From Prochilodus magdalenae (Eukaryota; Chordata; Actinopteri; Characiformes; Prochilodontidae), in the NCBI GenBank assembly GCA_024036415.1, contig JAMWET010007157.1, forward strand, positions 1,163,501-1,227,500: a stretch of 64,000 nucleotides of DNA, written 5' to 3'. The notes under the pieces were generated by a model. It saw only the letters and a list, made by a program, of their open reading frames with translations, searched no databases and was not told the origin of the DNA. Shown in pieces: positions 1-13,435 of the stretch (within the stretch, counting starts at the first letter, position 1; each line of letters begins with the position of its first letter). The translations under genes were made by a program, and so were the position numbers.

Positions 1-48
1 TTTCCAAAGGGCAGTGGTGGGCCAGTAAGGCGCTGAGTACAGTGTGTG

Positions 49-50
49 TG

Positions 51-113
<63 letters not shown>

Positions 114-137
114 AAGAAAGAAAGAAAGAGAGAAAGG
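49..137 (+). repeat. (GA)n then (AAAG)n microsatellite
   Basis: Uninterrupted GA dinucleotides turning into AAAG units; compound simple repeat. Confidence 0.95.
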
Positions 138-3100
138 GGAGTGCTTAGCGAGGCGGAGATCAGACAATAAAGAGAATTCCTGCCTGCATTCCTCTGGAGC
201 CTCCATGAATGCCAGCACACGCACACACACACACACTACCCTACTAAGATTACTACCCATATTGTATGACTTATTGTATTTTAGCCTATTGTGAAATGTC
301 ACAATAGTAAAGAAAATGAAAATGTAATTGTTATACAGTACATGTAAAGGATATAACAAGATGGAAAGTAAAAGAGATGGTCAAAGAAAAGCACTTGGTC
401 AGCTTCCCAGTCTATTTCAACGCATTTATAGCTGCAGCATCTAACTGTTACTTAATTCAAATACTATATTTACATAATTTCCATATACATCAAATGTAAC
501 AAAATCTCAGTAGTTGCACACCGCAAATAAAGTGAAAGACAATATTGTGACTATATGTACATCGGAAAGAAGTGAACTCAATATTTCAGAATTCAGTTTA
601 TATCATTATACATTGCAATACAATACTAGAGTTTGTTGTTTTAAGTAATATTTCCCCTATTGGAATTGTATATAATGTATTTTGCCTTAAGTTTGAATTG
701 TTAAATTATTGCTGCTGTAAGATGGTATTCTATAAATACAGAGATAAAGTATACACTTGTATTTAATGTACAACAAGTAAAAAGTGACACTAGTATGTCC
801 AGTGGATTGGCACAAACCTCAAATGTCCCACATGTACATATAAACCAAATACTAATGAAACTGTAATTAACCTAAAGGAATATGGAACAAATCTAAATTA
901 GTTACCTTAGTTCTTGTGTGAATTACTCTGTGTGTGAATGTGTGAGCATCTGGTCTCTTGTGGCTGCATGTGTCCTGTGGTTTAATTATGATAATTATAA
1001 ACTGAGTAATTTATGAAGTCTCTAGTGTACGCCTGAGAATTAGATGTATATGTGTGTGTGTGTGTGTAAAAATGAGGGCAAAAAAATAAAAGCAACAATA
1101 AAAACACAAACACACAAAAATTGCAAAACTGTCTAGTTTCCTATATTATTACAGTTTCTTATTTTTATTTCATTAGAGAAAAAATATGCTTTGACGAAAT
1201 AACCTTTCATCCAGTATATTCAAGTTGTTAGATTGACTTCATTTTATTGCTATATAACATTTCTGAGCCTTGAACTGACCAACCAAAGATCATAACACTG
1301 CCTCCAGAAGCTTGTGCAGTGGGCACTATGTTTGCTGGGTCATTACTTCATGTGCTTCATATCCTGTTGCTCGCATCTTCATGGGATAGGGTCAGTCTGG
1401 ACTCATCAGACTCACCGCAGTCTAGAAAAGAGATTTATTCTCTATTGACCCAAAGTACAATCCTTATGTCTCCAAGTAAACTGAAGCAGATTAAGCCCAC
1501 AACAAATGGTTTTGGTCATGTGGAAATGATACTACTTTTACTTTTGAACAAAGTCATGAGCCCATGACTACTGCCCTATTCCTACTTTACCAAGCGTTTT
1601 TTAATGATTTCTTTCCAGGTGTTACTAACACACTGGACAGTTCTGAACCTAATTCCAGTAATTACAGCTTTTCATTTCCTGCTTTCTTTGTTTGATGCAG
1701 GACAATAATTTTATCTTCTGTAATACAGTAAGGTCCACGGACACAGAATACATCTTTCCATACAGTTGTTTAAGAAAACAAGTAATTTATGGATATACAT
1801 ATCTTGCATTAACAACCACTTTTAGTACATAAAAACAAAGAATTATTAGAAGGGGCAATATAGCACCTTTTTTAAACACTTGGCAATTTTTGGTCTATAA
1901 AAGGCACTTACCGACAATGTACACATGTGTTTAAAACCCAGTGTTTAAGTAAAACTCACATTACAGCTAACCAATTAATATCAAGGATGTTGTCTCTCTA
2001 GTCAGTCACTCTTCTAACATGGAGCGAACTGTTTTTGGCTATGTTTCTATTTGATGCATATGATCTATGAATTCTGTTAATTATTATGTTTGTTGATTGT
2101 CTTAGTTATGTGTGCTCTCTCAAATTATTATACATTTTTATCCTGTAAATTATACATTTGTTTTAGTAGAAATGTATTTTTCCTTTGTAGTCTCCAGGCC
2201 TTTCCTTCAACCTGTATCTGACATAGTTAAATTTCATGGGGCTTCTACAGTGCTTCAAATCAATAAGCTGATTATTTTCTACAGCTCTAGCTTATTCCCC
2301 CACAGACTCAAGAGCAGACTAAATTTTCCAGTCTAGCCAAAATTCAGTTCATTCATTGCTCCCACATGTCTTAATAAGTGAAGAAAACATAAAAATTTAC
2401 CCAGTTGTATTATGTATTATCCCTGCTCAAGGATTTCCACACATGAACACGCTGTAATTGGGAAATTGATCTGACCGGTCTCATAGGTTGGCCTATGTGT
2501 GTGTGTTATATGTGTGTGCGTGTGAGCAGTGGGGTGTTAGCAGCCATACAGGAGCACACCCATCATGCTTAAACATATAGTCTTACTGTGGAAGACACAC
2601 ACGCTTAGCCATGACACATCCATATGTAGAAACACATCCTCCAGAGAACATATATATTACTCAAGCATGTGTGTGAAACTCATATACTTAAATCTTATGT
2701 ATAGGAAACAAAGGATTACTTTGGTATAGAGTCAATATCCCACAATCCCACATGTAAGTAAGATAAACAAATATGGCCAGTATATTCCTGTATATATATG
2801 GTGAATGGTGAAGGTCATCTTAATTCCTGTAAAACCAAAAAAATGTTCAGAGAGAACTGCTTGTAGGATTGCAAAAGCCCTATTTGACTGGAAAAGAGCT
2901 TAAAGAAGGTTGACCTGACTGAAGGTTTAACGATCATGCTTTGGGCTTGTGTTGCAGCCAGTGGCACAAGCATTTTACTAACTTAGGGATGAATGGTTTG
3001 AGTTAAATACCAGCAAATTCTAGAAGTAAACATCACACTGAATATGAAACGAGGATGGCATCTACAACAGGCTGCCTCCTGGATCCTAAACAATGATCTT

Positions 3101-3229
3101 GACCCTCACAGTCTCCTAATCTAAACATCATCAGATGTCTGTTAATAGGCCTAAAGACAAGTTGGCAAAATAAGAATTTAACTTCAACTTCCACAGTATG
3201 GTATAGTACATCTGATTCTTTGCATACTT

Positions 3230-3450
3230 TGTGACCATATTCTTTAATAGTCAGGACCACAACCAAAGTATTATTTGGGTGATGGATCATTCTCAGCACT
3301 GCAGAGTCACACTGATGTGGTGGTGGCTTGTTAGTGTGTGCTGTGCACAAGGTGGACTAACATGGTACAGTGAAGTGAGGGGTGAGTGTTTAAAAATTTC
3401 AGCAGCACTGCTGGGTCTGATCTGCTCTTCTATAACTGACATATTATGGA
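3230..3450. mobile_element. Dispersed fish repeat, copy 1
   Basis: Contains a segment (ggatcattctcagcactgca and onward, then tttaaaaatttcagcagcac) that recurs in altered form at 17690-17860. From memory, this resembles a non-autonomous repeat abundant in otophysan fish. The transposon class cannot be fixed from sequence alone. Confidence 0.5.
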
Positions 3451-3495
3451 TCGCTTGAGATGCTAAAGAAAGCAAAAGAACAGATTAATGGAGTA

Positions 3496-3522
<27 letters not shown>
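3496..3522. repeat. (TA)n microsatellite
   Basis: Pure alternating TA run of about 27 bp. Confidence 0.95.
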
Positions 3523-3526
<4 letters not shown>

Positions 3527-5969
3527 TTAAAATGTTATTATCCAATTTAATTTCTCCAAAACTCATACTGTTCATCTGTATTCACCCTCTGTCCAAACAA
3601 CCTCTGTTAGAGTGCCTATGTCTTTAAGCCCCATGCCAAACTTGCCGGTTGGCGGGTAATAAGGATTGTGGTCCAAGATGGTGTCACCTTGTAACAGAAA
3701 AAGGGCTAGAATTTCACCAAGGGGTTTCATGCAACTGAGAGTGAAAGTAGCCCCTGTGGGAGAGTTTTTACATGTACACTAGAAAAACAATGAAAAGCCG
3801 AATAGATCCATTTTAAGGATAGGAAATATCCTTTAAAGATTGGACATATTAGCAATGCTATGTGCAAGCACTGCTGCAAACTGAGCTCACATAATGAGAC
3901 CCCTCCAATATCATAAAAGATTTAATGGACACATTTGTATTTAAGTAATCCATGGGTCATTGGTAGCTAATTGTTGCAGCCCTAATTAGTATTGATTTAT
4001 TAGTGCAGGTACCACTTTGCCAGAACATGGCCAATTAAGTTCCTACTGAGTAAAAGACAGAGAGAGTAGGGGATGTTGTGGGGGGGTTGGATGGAAGCGG
4101 AGTGGGAGCTGGGAGCAGCTGCAGATGTAAGAGAGTAATTAAACGTGCATGCTGACAAGGTGACTAGTGCCACAACATGGAAAGGAAGCACAGTCATGGT
4201 GTGTGTCTGAGAAGGCCTGTGTGCGAGTGTATTAGTGTGCAGGTTAACAGAGTCCATATGTTGTCTTCTTTTGGTTGGGTACTTTTTCTCAGTAGATAAA
4301 GAGAAACCTTTATTTTATTACACCCTGTGTGTGTGGGTGTGTGTCTGTGTGTATGCGTGTGGGTCGGGAGCTGCTCTTCTCTCAGTAGAACGGTGATTTC
4401 CCAGGTGGGCGTTTCCGTGGAAACAGTAAATGGCCCACCTGCAGACATCGTCTGCTGTCAGAAATGGGACCAAGTGAACAAGGCACCTGATGTGTGCGTG
4501 TGTGTAAAACCCATTTATCACTTTCTCCATGTGTTTCTGGCCTTCAATTACACCTAAATGGAGGGGATTTCTGATGAGACGGCTCTCAAGGAGGGGGCAG
4601 GGCTATGCACGTGATCGTGTGTGTGAGGAACTTTAAATGTGAGACTGCCGTAAAAGTACAGGAGGATTACGGGTGTAATGATAAAGGAGTTTTTCCTGCT
4701 GCCTTTGGATAAGGCAGTGAGCGTGTGTGTTTGATACTCAGGCGTATAATGTGGCTCCTGTCTCAGGGAAATGATGCATTAGAGCGTTTAGCTTGAAACA
4801 GGCAGATCCAGGCTTTGATGCTGGAAATGGTCCTTTTTCCCTCTTTTCTTTTGGCTCTGTCTTTCTTTGGAGCATTTAGTGGTCAATAAAAGGGTTCTGA
4901 AATGTTAGAGACTTTCTTTTTCTTTCCCTTGCCCACCCTTTCTTTTTCTCTTCCCTGTTTTCTATTGCCTTTCCTTCTTTCACTCACTTTCTTTATCTCT
5001 GTCTTCTTTGCTTTTTTCTTTCACAGTCTCTCTTTCTTTCTGCTTCTCTTTCTCTCTCTCCCTCTTTCATTTTATTTTATTTCTCTATCTGTATATATAC
5101 ATAAATATATGTACCCCTCTCTCTTTCTTCCTCTCTGCAGATTATTTTTTATTTTCCTTTCATCTCATCTTTTATCTTTCATGTCTTCCCTCACTCATTC
5201 TATTTTCTCTTTTTAAAAATGGCACCAATGTCTAGAAAAAGGTTTGTCCTACTACAGTCAAACTAAACGACAGGTTTTTAGAAATATCAACTTGATATTA
5301 GATTATTTCACAAAATATCTTTTCGCAGTGTTCTCTATCTTTCTTTCTCCCTCTCTTTCTCTCTGCCTCACCCTCTCCGTTTCTATTTATACAGATCTAA
5401 CATTCGTGCACACATACTCAGTAGGGTGTGTGCAAGGTTCAATGGCTGGTAATCTCAGGGAGAGTTGGTGAAAGCCTGCTGTCTACTCACATCAGCTCTT
5501 CTCATCCAGAGCACTGCTCTATGTGTGTGTGGGTGTGTGTGTGTGGCGGTTCTGTCACTGGCTTATTACTGGTATCATTCCTGTTTGCTTGAATAGCATT
5601 ACTGCACTTGGAAAAGCTGGCATGCATGCATCGTTAGTATATTACCAGAGGCCCTGACAGGCTATCTGCAGCACATTTCAGCACTGCAGGTTACACACAC
5701 ACACACATGCTTCTGTCATCTTTAGCCTGTCAGTAGTGTTCTGGATCTGCAAACTGTATGTGCTCTGCAGGCATTAATACCACCAGAGCGTTCTGCATGT
5801 CCTGCTGTATGGGTATGTGTATGTGTGTATGTGTATGGTGAAAGAGAAAGAGAGAGTGAGAGAGAGAGAAAGAAATAAAGAAATATAGAGATTGCCAGCA
5901 AGTAGAACCATTGTCAGGTACATATTCATACCCAGTCCAAATCTTGGGTTGCACCTACTATACTCAATC

Positions 5970-5970
<1 letters not shown>

Positions 5971-6052
<82 letters not shown>
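5971..6052 (+). repeat. (GATA)n microsatellite, about 20 copies
   Basis: Perfect tetranucleotide array with no interruptions, probably young and length-polymorphic. Confidence 0.97.
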
Positions 6053-8149
6053 GCAGGCAAGCACTGTGCTCTAGGGCTTATTGGAAAATCCTACACCAAG
6101 ACATTGTCAGCTTCTCCTACTCTACACAGCCTGGACCAAACCACTGTCGGCTCCATATACTGCCTAAACCACAAAACCACTGCTCTAACCACCCCAGTAT
6201 ATTGTATACAGCTAAAGACATTGTCATCTCCATCTACTGTCTATGGTCTATCTAGCTCCACCCACACACAGACCAAACACCAAACCAACCCTCACCAATG
6301 TGCTAACCAAAACCCACCTGACCCCGCCCACACAGTGCTTAACTTCACATCCTACTGATGACTCTTTCTCAAGCTTGTTTGTTTTTTGCTCGTTTTCTGA
6401 CAGCAGCCTGTCCTAAAGCTTATTACAACTGTAACATAGATTTATAACCTCATAATTCTCATACTGCCACATTGTCTTTCAGTTCATTGTTGACTGTAGC
6501 AATTTCATACTACCGCTTAAGCTTTCATTTCCGGTTTTGTCCTCCTGGATACAGCAGCTAATAAAGCAAGTGTAATGTGTGGTTCATTGGATAGGAGATG
6601 CCATGTGCTGATGTGAAAGGCTTTATTGGACAAAGAGAGGTAGGAAAAGAAGGGAAAAAAGTTTAAAAGAGAAAAAAAAAAGATTGTAGGAGCACCTTCT
6701 CTTAATCTATTTCACAATACAGCCCTGCATGGGAGAGAGAGAGATAGAGAGAGTTAGACAGAGGAAAGATGGAACAATAAGAACAAGCTGACACAGCCTT
6801 AATTAGTGTCATCTCATCTGGAAAGCAGCTGCCAGTCATCCCTAATCCCACCTGAGGGCAGGTTTTCCCACTCCGTTTTTTGAGGTCACAGCAGGCTGAT
6901 AGGATGGCAAAAGAAAGACACAGAGCTAATCTTCTAAAAGAAGTGAGTTAGTCCTTGTGTAGGAGGGGCTATTGCATGTGTGGGGGGTCTATTGTGAGGA
7001 TAACTGTGTGTATAACCTGAATAAAGGTTCACCAATCTTAAGATGACCTTTATTCTTGGAAACTGGGTCTCCTACTGAATTGTGGTACCTGGGTGGGACG
7101 AAGGATGCCCACTTCAAAGACAGAAAGGATTAATGTTGATGAGGATTAACTTCATGATGGAGTGACCCTGAAAGAGAGTGAGAAAAAGAAAAAAGAGCAA
7201 GAGTGAAATGCTCTTTTCATAAGGGCATGAGAGCCAGACAGAATTTGCACCACAGAGAACACTTATGATAAAAATCGCCTTTGTAACTCCCATAGAAGCA
7301 TTTAAGTTTCCCAGAGCAAAAAGGCACTAATCTGAAATACTACAGCTGCTTTCATGAGAGTATGTGTGTAATATTGCTATTATTTTAAAACGTACAGGTA
7401 TATTTAGGCTATGCTGGAAGAACCTAAAAGTTCATTTACATTCTGAAAGAGTCTTAGGAAACATATTGCTTTTAAATAACCAATCAAAAATTGCATCTTT
7501 TGGTTAAAGATGATTACAAAGTAATGCTTTACAACAACGGGGACACATTTTTCATATAATAAATGAAACTGTAACACTGTGACACATAAATTCTTAGAAT
7601 CACAAATAATGACTGACATATTTACATTTTTAATTCGGTTTTTTGAATGAAAATCTTTTGAAGTGATGCATACATTTCCTCTATACAGATTATTTGTACC
7701 TGTCCTTGTACATGACTTGGTTGGTGCATATGGGTTTTTAAGAGTAATGTAGAAGTAAAGCAGTTATTAATGAGATTACACCTTTTAGAAAGTAATAAGT
7801 CAAATAGAACTGTAGTATCCCACTGTTGGCTAGTATTGAACCGTGGGCACGCAAAAGGTATGGAGAATTCTGGACTTAAAGAATTAAAACACATGCTTTG
7901 GCCATTCAAACACTTTCAAATGAGAAGTCAGTGCAACATAAAACTAGGGTTCTTTAGGTAGCTCCATTTGAGGACGATGGACACATAAAAAAATAGTTCT
8001 CCCAACTCCCTCCGAGTTAGATATGAACAGCTCCAGCATTGCAGAGGGTGAAACTCACAACTTCCTGATGTTTCCATGTTACCACATATATATTTTTATA
8101 GTCTATTAAGCATTTCAGCACACATACACCTGTGACACTTCAGAGCATT

Positions 8150-8290
8150 CTGATTGGTAAAACAGGTTAAGCAGTCGCCCTGCCCCTGCAGACTAGGAGA
8201 TTGTGAGTTTGCCAGTTTGCCACAGAACGACAAGATGGCTTGGTGGAATTATGTGATGGAAAGAGTCCTAGGTTGATGGAGAACTAAGTG
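8150..8290 (+). mobile_element. Possible tRNA-derived SINE remnant
   Basis: Has a box A-like start (ggttaagcagtcgccctgcc) and, about 45 bases on, a degenerate box B-like stretch, then unrelated sequence. The similarity to fish SINE heads is suggestive only; box B is poor. Confidence 0.3.
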
Positions 8291-9499
8291 AAAATATATT
8301 TTATACTTATTACCTGAGACACAATGCCAATTTGATTGAATTTTAGTGTTCTTAAGTTGAGTTAACTCTAAATAAGCTGTGAAATCAGTACCAGTTATTA
8401 CAGAGTGATAAACTGAACTGACTTCTCATTTTTACAGTGAAAAGAAAATCCATCTTGGAAACTTGGTCAAGAATCACATGTGCAAACTTTGGGCTACATG
8501 CAAATTAAAAGACTGACATGGCATAAATCCATTGCCTTTATTGTGACACAGATCTATTTTTTTTTTTCAAGCTGTGTGGACACACAAAAAAAGGACTTTT
8601 CAAATCAGTTGTGAGCCACTTTCATATGTGGCCCTAAACTGGATACATACTCCTTTCCTGAACTTGAGTTTCACTTAGTAAACCTGGTTGTTAATACTGA
8701 ATGTGATAAAATGTTTCTGATGGATGTAAATTAATAAACGATACAGGAACAACTCATAAATTGTGTGAACAGCTCAAACACTGTGTGTGAAAATGGCATG
8801 CCGATGTATAAACTGGAACCCAGTTGTGTAGCAAACTCTTTTAGAACATTTCTGTGTGCATAAGCTCCTTTGGTTTTAGCACTTACAGCTGTCAGCTATG
8901 AGAATTATGATGTTCTGAAGTCTTGGCCAATCAGAAGGTAGTTCTTCTGCATTCTTGGCCAATGAGGTTCAAGAATGGTGGTGAGAGCCATGTGGGTGAC
9001 ACGGTGATGGTCGCCGTGGTGATAATCACCCTCTTAGTTCTGGAATTTGTTTTATGCCATGTTGCGGTGTCCACCACATTCACGGCGATTAGCTATGGCT
9101 CTCTCACGGCCAGAGAGAGGCTGTCCCGGAATGGGGGTCGAAAGCACCTCAGAGATGGGGTAATTATCATTCTTTGTAGGACTAACTAATGGCATGCTTG
9201 CTCTTACACACACACACACACACACATACTGAAAGTGCAAGAGTAAAGCTCCCCACAGAAGTGTGTGTAGACCTGCCATTCATCCTTCAAGTGAAAGGGT
9301 GTATTTAAGGTCAGACCAGGCTATATTTATCCTCACACATGTGCATTGTTCTACTGCGCTTTTCTTCCTCTTCACACTCTTCATACTATGGTCTGTATCA
9401 CTAAACGGCTTTTGTTGAATCAGTCTTCAGTCATCACTGGTTTAGCAAAACCTTGTCAATCAGAAACACTGCTAGAAGAAAAAAAAAAGAATGATTTAA

Positions 9500-9640
9500 A
9501 CTATGTCAGTGTAACAAGATTTTGTTCCAAGTCATTTTGGGGCATTTCTAGAGGTCCATTTGTTGTTTTATTCACACACTGCTTTCTGGGTGATTTCACA
9601 TATAGCATGATATTTAGCATAACTCTTTATTAATTAAGCT
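9500..9640 (+). mobile_element. Remnant of a dispersed repeat also present in sema3b intron 16
   Basis: Shares the pattern ttttgg-gcatttct-gtccattt with copies at about 37740-37870 and 38390-38640. Three diverged copies in the same orientation indicate an interspersed family. No coding capacity. Confidence 0.45.
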
Positions 9641-9745
9641 TTCATAAAAATCCATGAAGTGTCCCATAGAAGCACAGGCTCCTGAGAGCACTGCACCCAC
9701 GGTAGGGCAGGCATTTAATGTGTCTAAATGCTGCCACACACATAA

Positions 9746-9800
9746 AGCCCCATGTCGTATGGCCACACACAAGAAGCCCCATGTCGTATGGCATCCAAAA
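9746..9800 (+). repeat. Short direct duplication
   Basis: The 19-mer aagccccatgtcgtatggc occurs twice, at about 9746 and 9775. Confidence 0.85.
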
Positions 9801-10387
9801 AAAATTCAAAGCCATAATTTTAAATCTTTAGAGCACTTTACAGTGCGCTGTGGTATATTTTGCATGGTATATTTTTTAAAAGCAGTTTGTCAAGGACAGG
9901 AGGCTGGGATTGCAGAAGGAGTAGAATGGCGAGGCCCAGCAGCTTGCTACGCTGGCCATGGATAAATCCATGGTAGGTGGGGCATTGGTGACAAAGTTTA
10001 GTACTACCGTATTTTCTGGTTATACCACAGTATCTCAATATCAGTATCACGATTAATAACCCATGCATCCTCCACCCCGGTGTTATACATACCAGGCATA
10101 GCTTGTTTTGATTGGACTATTTTGTTCAATTTATAAATGTTAATTAATAAAAGTAATGTATTTTAAACTGTTTAAATGTTGTGATTCCGGTACTGAGTGT
10201 AAAATACACAAAAAAAAAGAATAAAGAATATAACACAATAGACACTACAGGTCATCTGTGTTTCTGTGCTATTAATCACTCCTATTGTAGGTCTTATTTA
10301 AAGCACAGCCTTATCAAAGTTTGATGTGTTATAATGGAGGTAAGCAGGGTTATCATCCTTATCTGAATGTGATGAACAACCTTCTTC

Positions 10388-10429
10388 TATGTGTGTGTGT
10401 GTATGTGTGTGTGTGTGTGTGTGTGTGAT
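10388..10429 (+). repeat. (TG)n microsatellite
   Basis: TG dinucleotide array with one TA interruption. Confidence 0.95.
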
Positions 10430-10445
10430 GAATCAGCTCATTGTA

Positions 10446-10471
10446 TACGTCAGTTGTTCTTCCTGACGTCA
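10446..10471. promoter_or_regulatory. CRE-type element (TGACGTCA) with adjacent half site
   Basis: A full palindromic cAMP-response element lies at 10464-10471, with a second ACGTCA half site about 18 bases upstream. No transcript start is recognised nearby, so any function would be distal. Confidence 0.3.
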
Positions 10472-11026
10472 AGTTAGTTTGTTTAGAGCAGTGGGATGTA
10501 GCCTGGGGCAACATCTTATTACTTCAGGAATTTGTGTGTGTGTCTGTGTGTGTGTGTTAATATACTCTATAAGTAAGTTTTGGCACTTCTTTTCCCCCCT
10601 CTTGCTGTTAGTAATGTTATCCAGTTAGTTAGAGAGAGACAGAGAGAGAGACGGTGAGACAGAGGGGGAGTTATACAAAGCCTCCTGAACCCCCTGTGTA
10701 AACTGCACTTTTACATACATGCTTTTGGGACGGAGTGTGTCCAGTTGGAGCTGAACATGTGTTCCAGAGTCTTCTTGTTTGTTTGGTTCTTTCATGTCTC
10801 ATTCCTTTAGACAGCAATGGGGAGCACTTGGCAACCCTGGCACGGTGCCTTGCCCATGTGCACACACATACTTCTGTGAACTGTGGGGCCTTTACATAGA
10901 CATTCATTCATTTCTTGGAGACTTATCCAGACCTTAACCAGAACTACAACTAGCCAAACCATATCCCTACCTCTACACTTACCACAAGCTGGACCTCTTA
11001 ATACACACACACATGCACATATATAC

Positions 11027-11029
<3 letters not shown>

Positions 11030-11063
<34 letters not shown>
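11030..11063 (+). repeat. (CA)n microsatellite
   Basis: CA dinucleotide array inside a wider CA-rich stretch (11000-11150). Confidence 0.95.
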
Positions 11064-11066
<3 letters not shown>

Positions 11067-13435
11067 CACATATATAACACATACAACAAACATGCAAACA
11101 CAAGCACACAACCTACAGGTGAACATAACACACATGCACATACTGCTACGCAAACACACAGTTGAGATGTCTTGTAGACTTCTAGCTTATTTTATTTCCA
11201 GCATTTTTTCATCTCTTTCTCTGCCTCTTTCTCCCTTGTTCTCTCTGTGCTTTTAAGTTAAGTCCATTATTTCTGCCCACTCTTGTTCTAATTGTATGTA
11301 TGTGAGTAAGCCTCAGCCATCAGTCTTAGAGTTGCATAGAGTGTCTGTGTGTGTTTTGCAAAATGGACTGAAGTGCCTGTGGCTGACCGAGGAGATCGCT
11401 GCCACACACACACACGCATGCACCCTGGGACTTATGGTTGTACTCCCACTGGGACTATAGACTGCAGTGTTACAGATTCCATTTCCCTCTGAGCAGTACT
11501 GTGCAAAAGTCTTAGGCACAACATTAACTGTGCCTTTGCAGGTATTGCGCTTTTTATTCTATTCTTGACCTTTCTCTATAAGGTTTTAATGGCTCTCACT
11601 TAACTGCCATAAGTATTGTGTCATCTGTTCCTTCAACCAATCCTAAATCCTCAGAATCTTCCCCCAGTTCTACTTGTCTCATTATATGGTGAATGGTATT
11701 GGTGTCATGACTATGGCTTGCTGACTAATGTGGAAGTTCATCATTAGAGCCCATGCTTTGGTTTATCAGTTTTTTGAAGATGTTCTATATTCATTAACAC
11801 AATAAAAGACTTTGATGTAGTCCATGAAGTACTTGTTGACTTTTTTAATAATCCAGCTTTGACATAAAAACAAACAAGAGAAGTAGCTGACACTTTCTGA
11901 TCTGGTTAGTAGTATGAGATTTGGTTCCTGATTCCCACTCATACTGAACTATCAGTATTTATTCATATATTAGCACTTTTTCAGAGCAAATAAACACTGA
12001 CTGCTATGTGAAATACCCAAGTGGAATTTCATCAGCACTTATGAAGCACTTATAACATTTGCACAGTACATGTGTTTATTTACTGCTGGTTTTGTTCCAA
12101 CATACAAGAGTGAGAAAGAGACAAAGATAGAGGGAAAAGGAAGGAGAGTCAAATGTTGCTGTCGTTGTTGGACGTCAAGCCTAAAATAGTCTGAAGTGTG
12201 ATGGCGTGCTTCTGTCAGTGAATCTGAATTTAAATCTGAATTTGATTTAAAATTTGAGTCTAAATGTGAATGTTAGGGTTTTCTGCTGGTGAAGCTTTTG
12301 TTTTCAGCATTCCTCCCCTTCCCTCTTCCCCTGGCACAGTGCCAGTCCTAGACACTGGATGAATGTCTGCCCTCTTTCTCCCTTAGACCAAAAGCCACTA
12401 TCACCTGCTGTCTCTCTCTCTTTCTCTCTCCCCATGTGTGCGCAGCCCTTCCCTCTCTCCTTTCTTCTCTCTCCATTCTTTTTTCCCCTTCTTCTCTCTG
12501 TGGCAGGAGGCCAGGGGAGCCGCTCTGTAGAACAATTGCCTCCTTTTTCCTCCTCTCTCTTGCTCTCTCTTTCACCCTCTCTCTCTTTTCATGATTCCTC
12601 ACTTTCACATGTCGCTGTTGTGAAGCAAAAGAGGCTTATGACACACTAATTACCCTCTCTCTCCCTTTCTCTCTCTCTCTCTCTCTCTCTGGTTTGTGTG
12701 TTGTTTACTCTGTCTGAGGTCATAAGGGTAATTATTGTTTGTTTATTTTTGGAATTTGAGGTGTTGAAAGGCATTTCTTCTGTGTTCCTTCTCTGTCTTT
12801 AGAGTGTTCTCTCTGTCCTCCATCCTCTCGTTTGTTCCTTGCGATTTGTGGAGTTGTTTAGTCCAGTTTGCAATGAACTGATCGCTCATTGTGCTGCGTG
12901 TGCTTGTAGCTCCAGCCTTGGCTATAATGAAGATGTATTGTAAGACAGAGACAGCAAGCTCAAAGAGGTGTGAAGGACAGAGCCATGTACTCATTTTTTA
13001 TTTTCTCAATTTCTCATCGGACAGGGAGGGTTATGGCCTACCTAACCACACCTCAGACAGTATATGTACCCTGAAAGTCCCTGCTCTGTGTTATCAGTAC
13101 AATTCATGCATTAACACTATCAATAATTAACCGCCATTCATTTTTTAAATGTTGTTAATGCTGGCTGAAGCCCAGCTGCTGGCATGCTGTATGTTGTTAA
13201 AATATAATCAATGGGTGTTGACCTCTTATTCAAACACAACTTGTAAATAGCTATTAGAGCAGTACCTTCAGTACCTTCATTAGACTACGCTGAATAGCGC
13301 TCTCAGGAGAACTATGGATAAATCCAGCAAATTAACAAAAGCAATAAGAAAATTGGAAAGCTCCAGCTCCCCTCAGGACCCTCCACTGTAACAAGAATTC
13401 ACAAGACACTATCTAATACCATGAACTGCATGTAT

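Larger units (their letters stand above)
1..13435. other. Gene-free upstream region, AT-rich with microsatellites
   Basis: No exon of a known protein was recognised on either strand; the open frames are short and lack protein-like composition. It holds a GA/AAAG tract at the left edge (49-137), TG/CA tracts near 1050, 9207, 10388 and 11030, a TA run at 3496-3522, a GATA array (5971-6052), CT-rich stretches at 4910-5215 and 12400-12690, and dispersed-repeat remnants listed separately. Confidence 0.6.

Noticed and set aside
1319..1567. 82-residue open frame with a hydrophobic start
   Set aside because: Non-ATG or weak start, no recognised homology, no splice context, AT-rich background.
4902..5216. 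104-residue Phe/Ser/Leu-rich open frame
   Set aside because: Translation of a T/C-rich low-complexity stretch; no domain.
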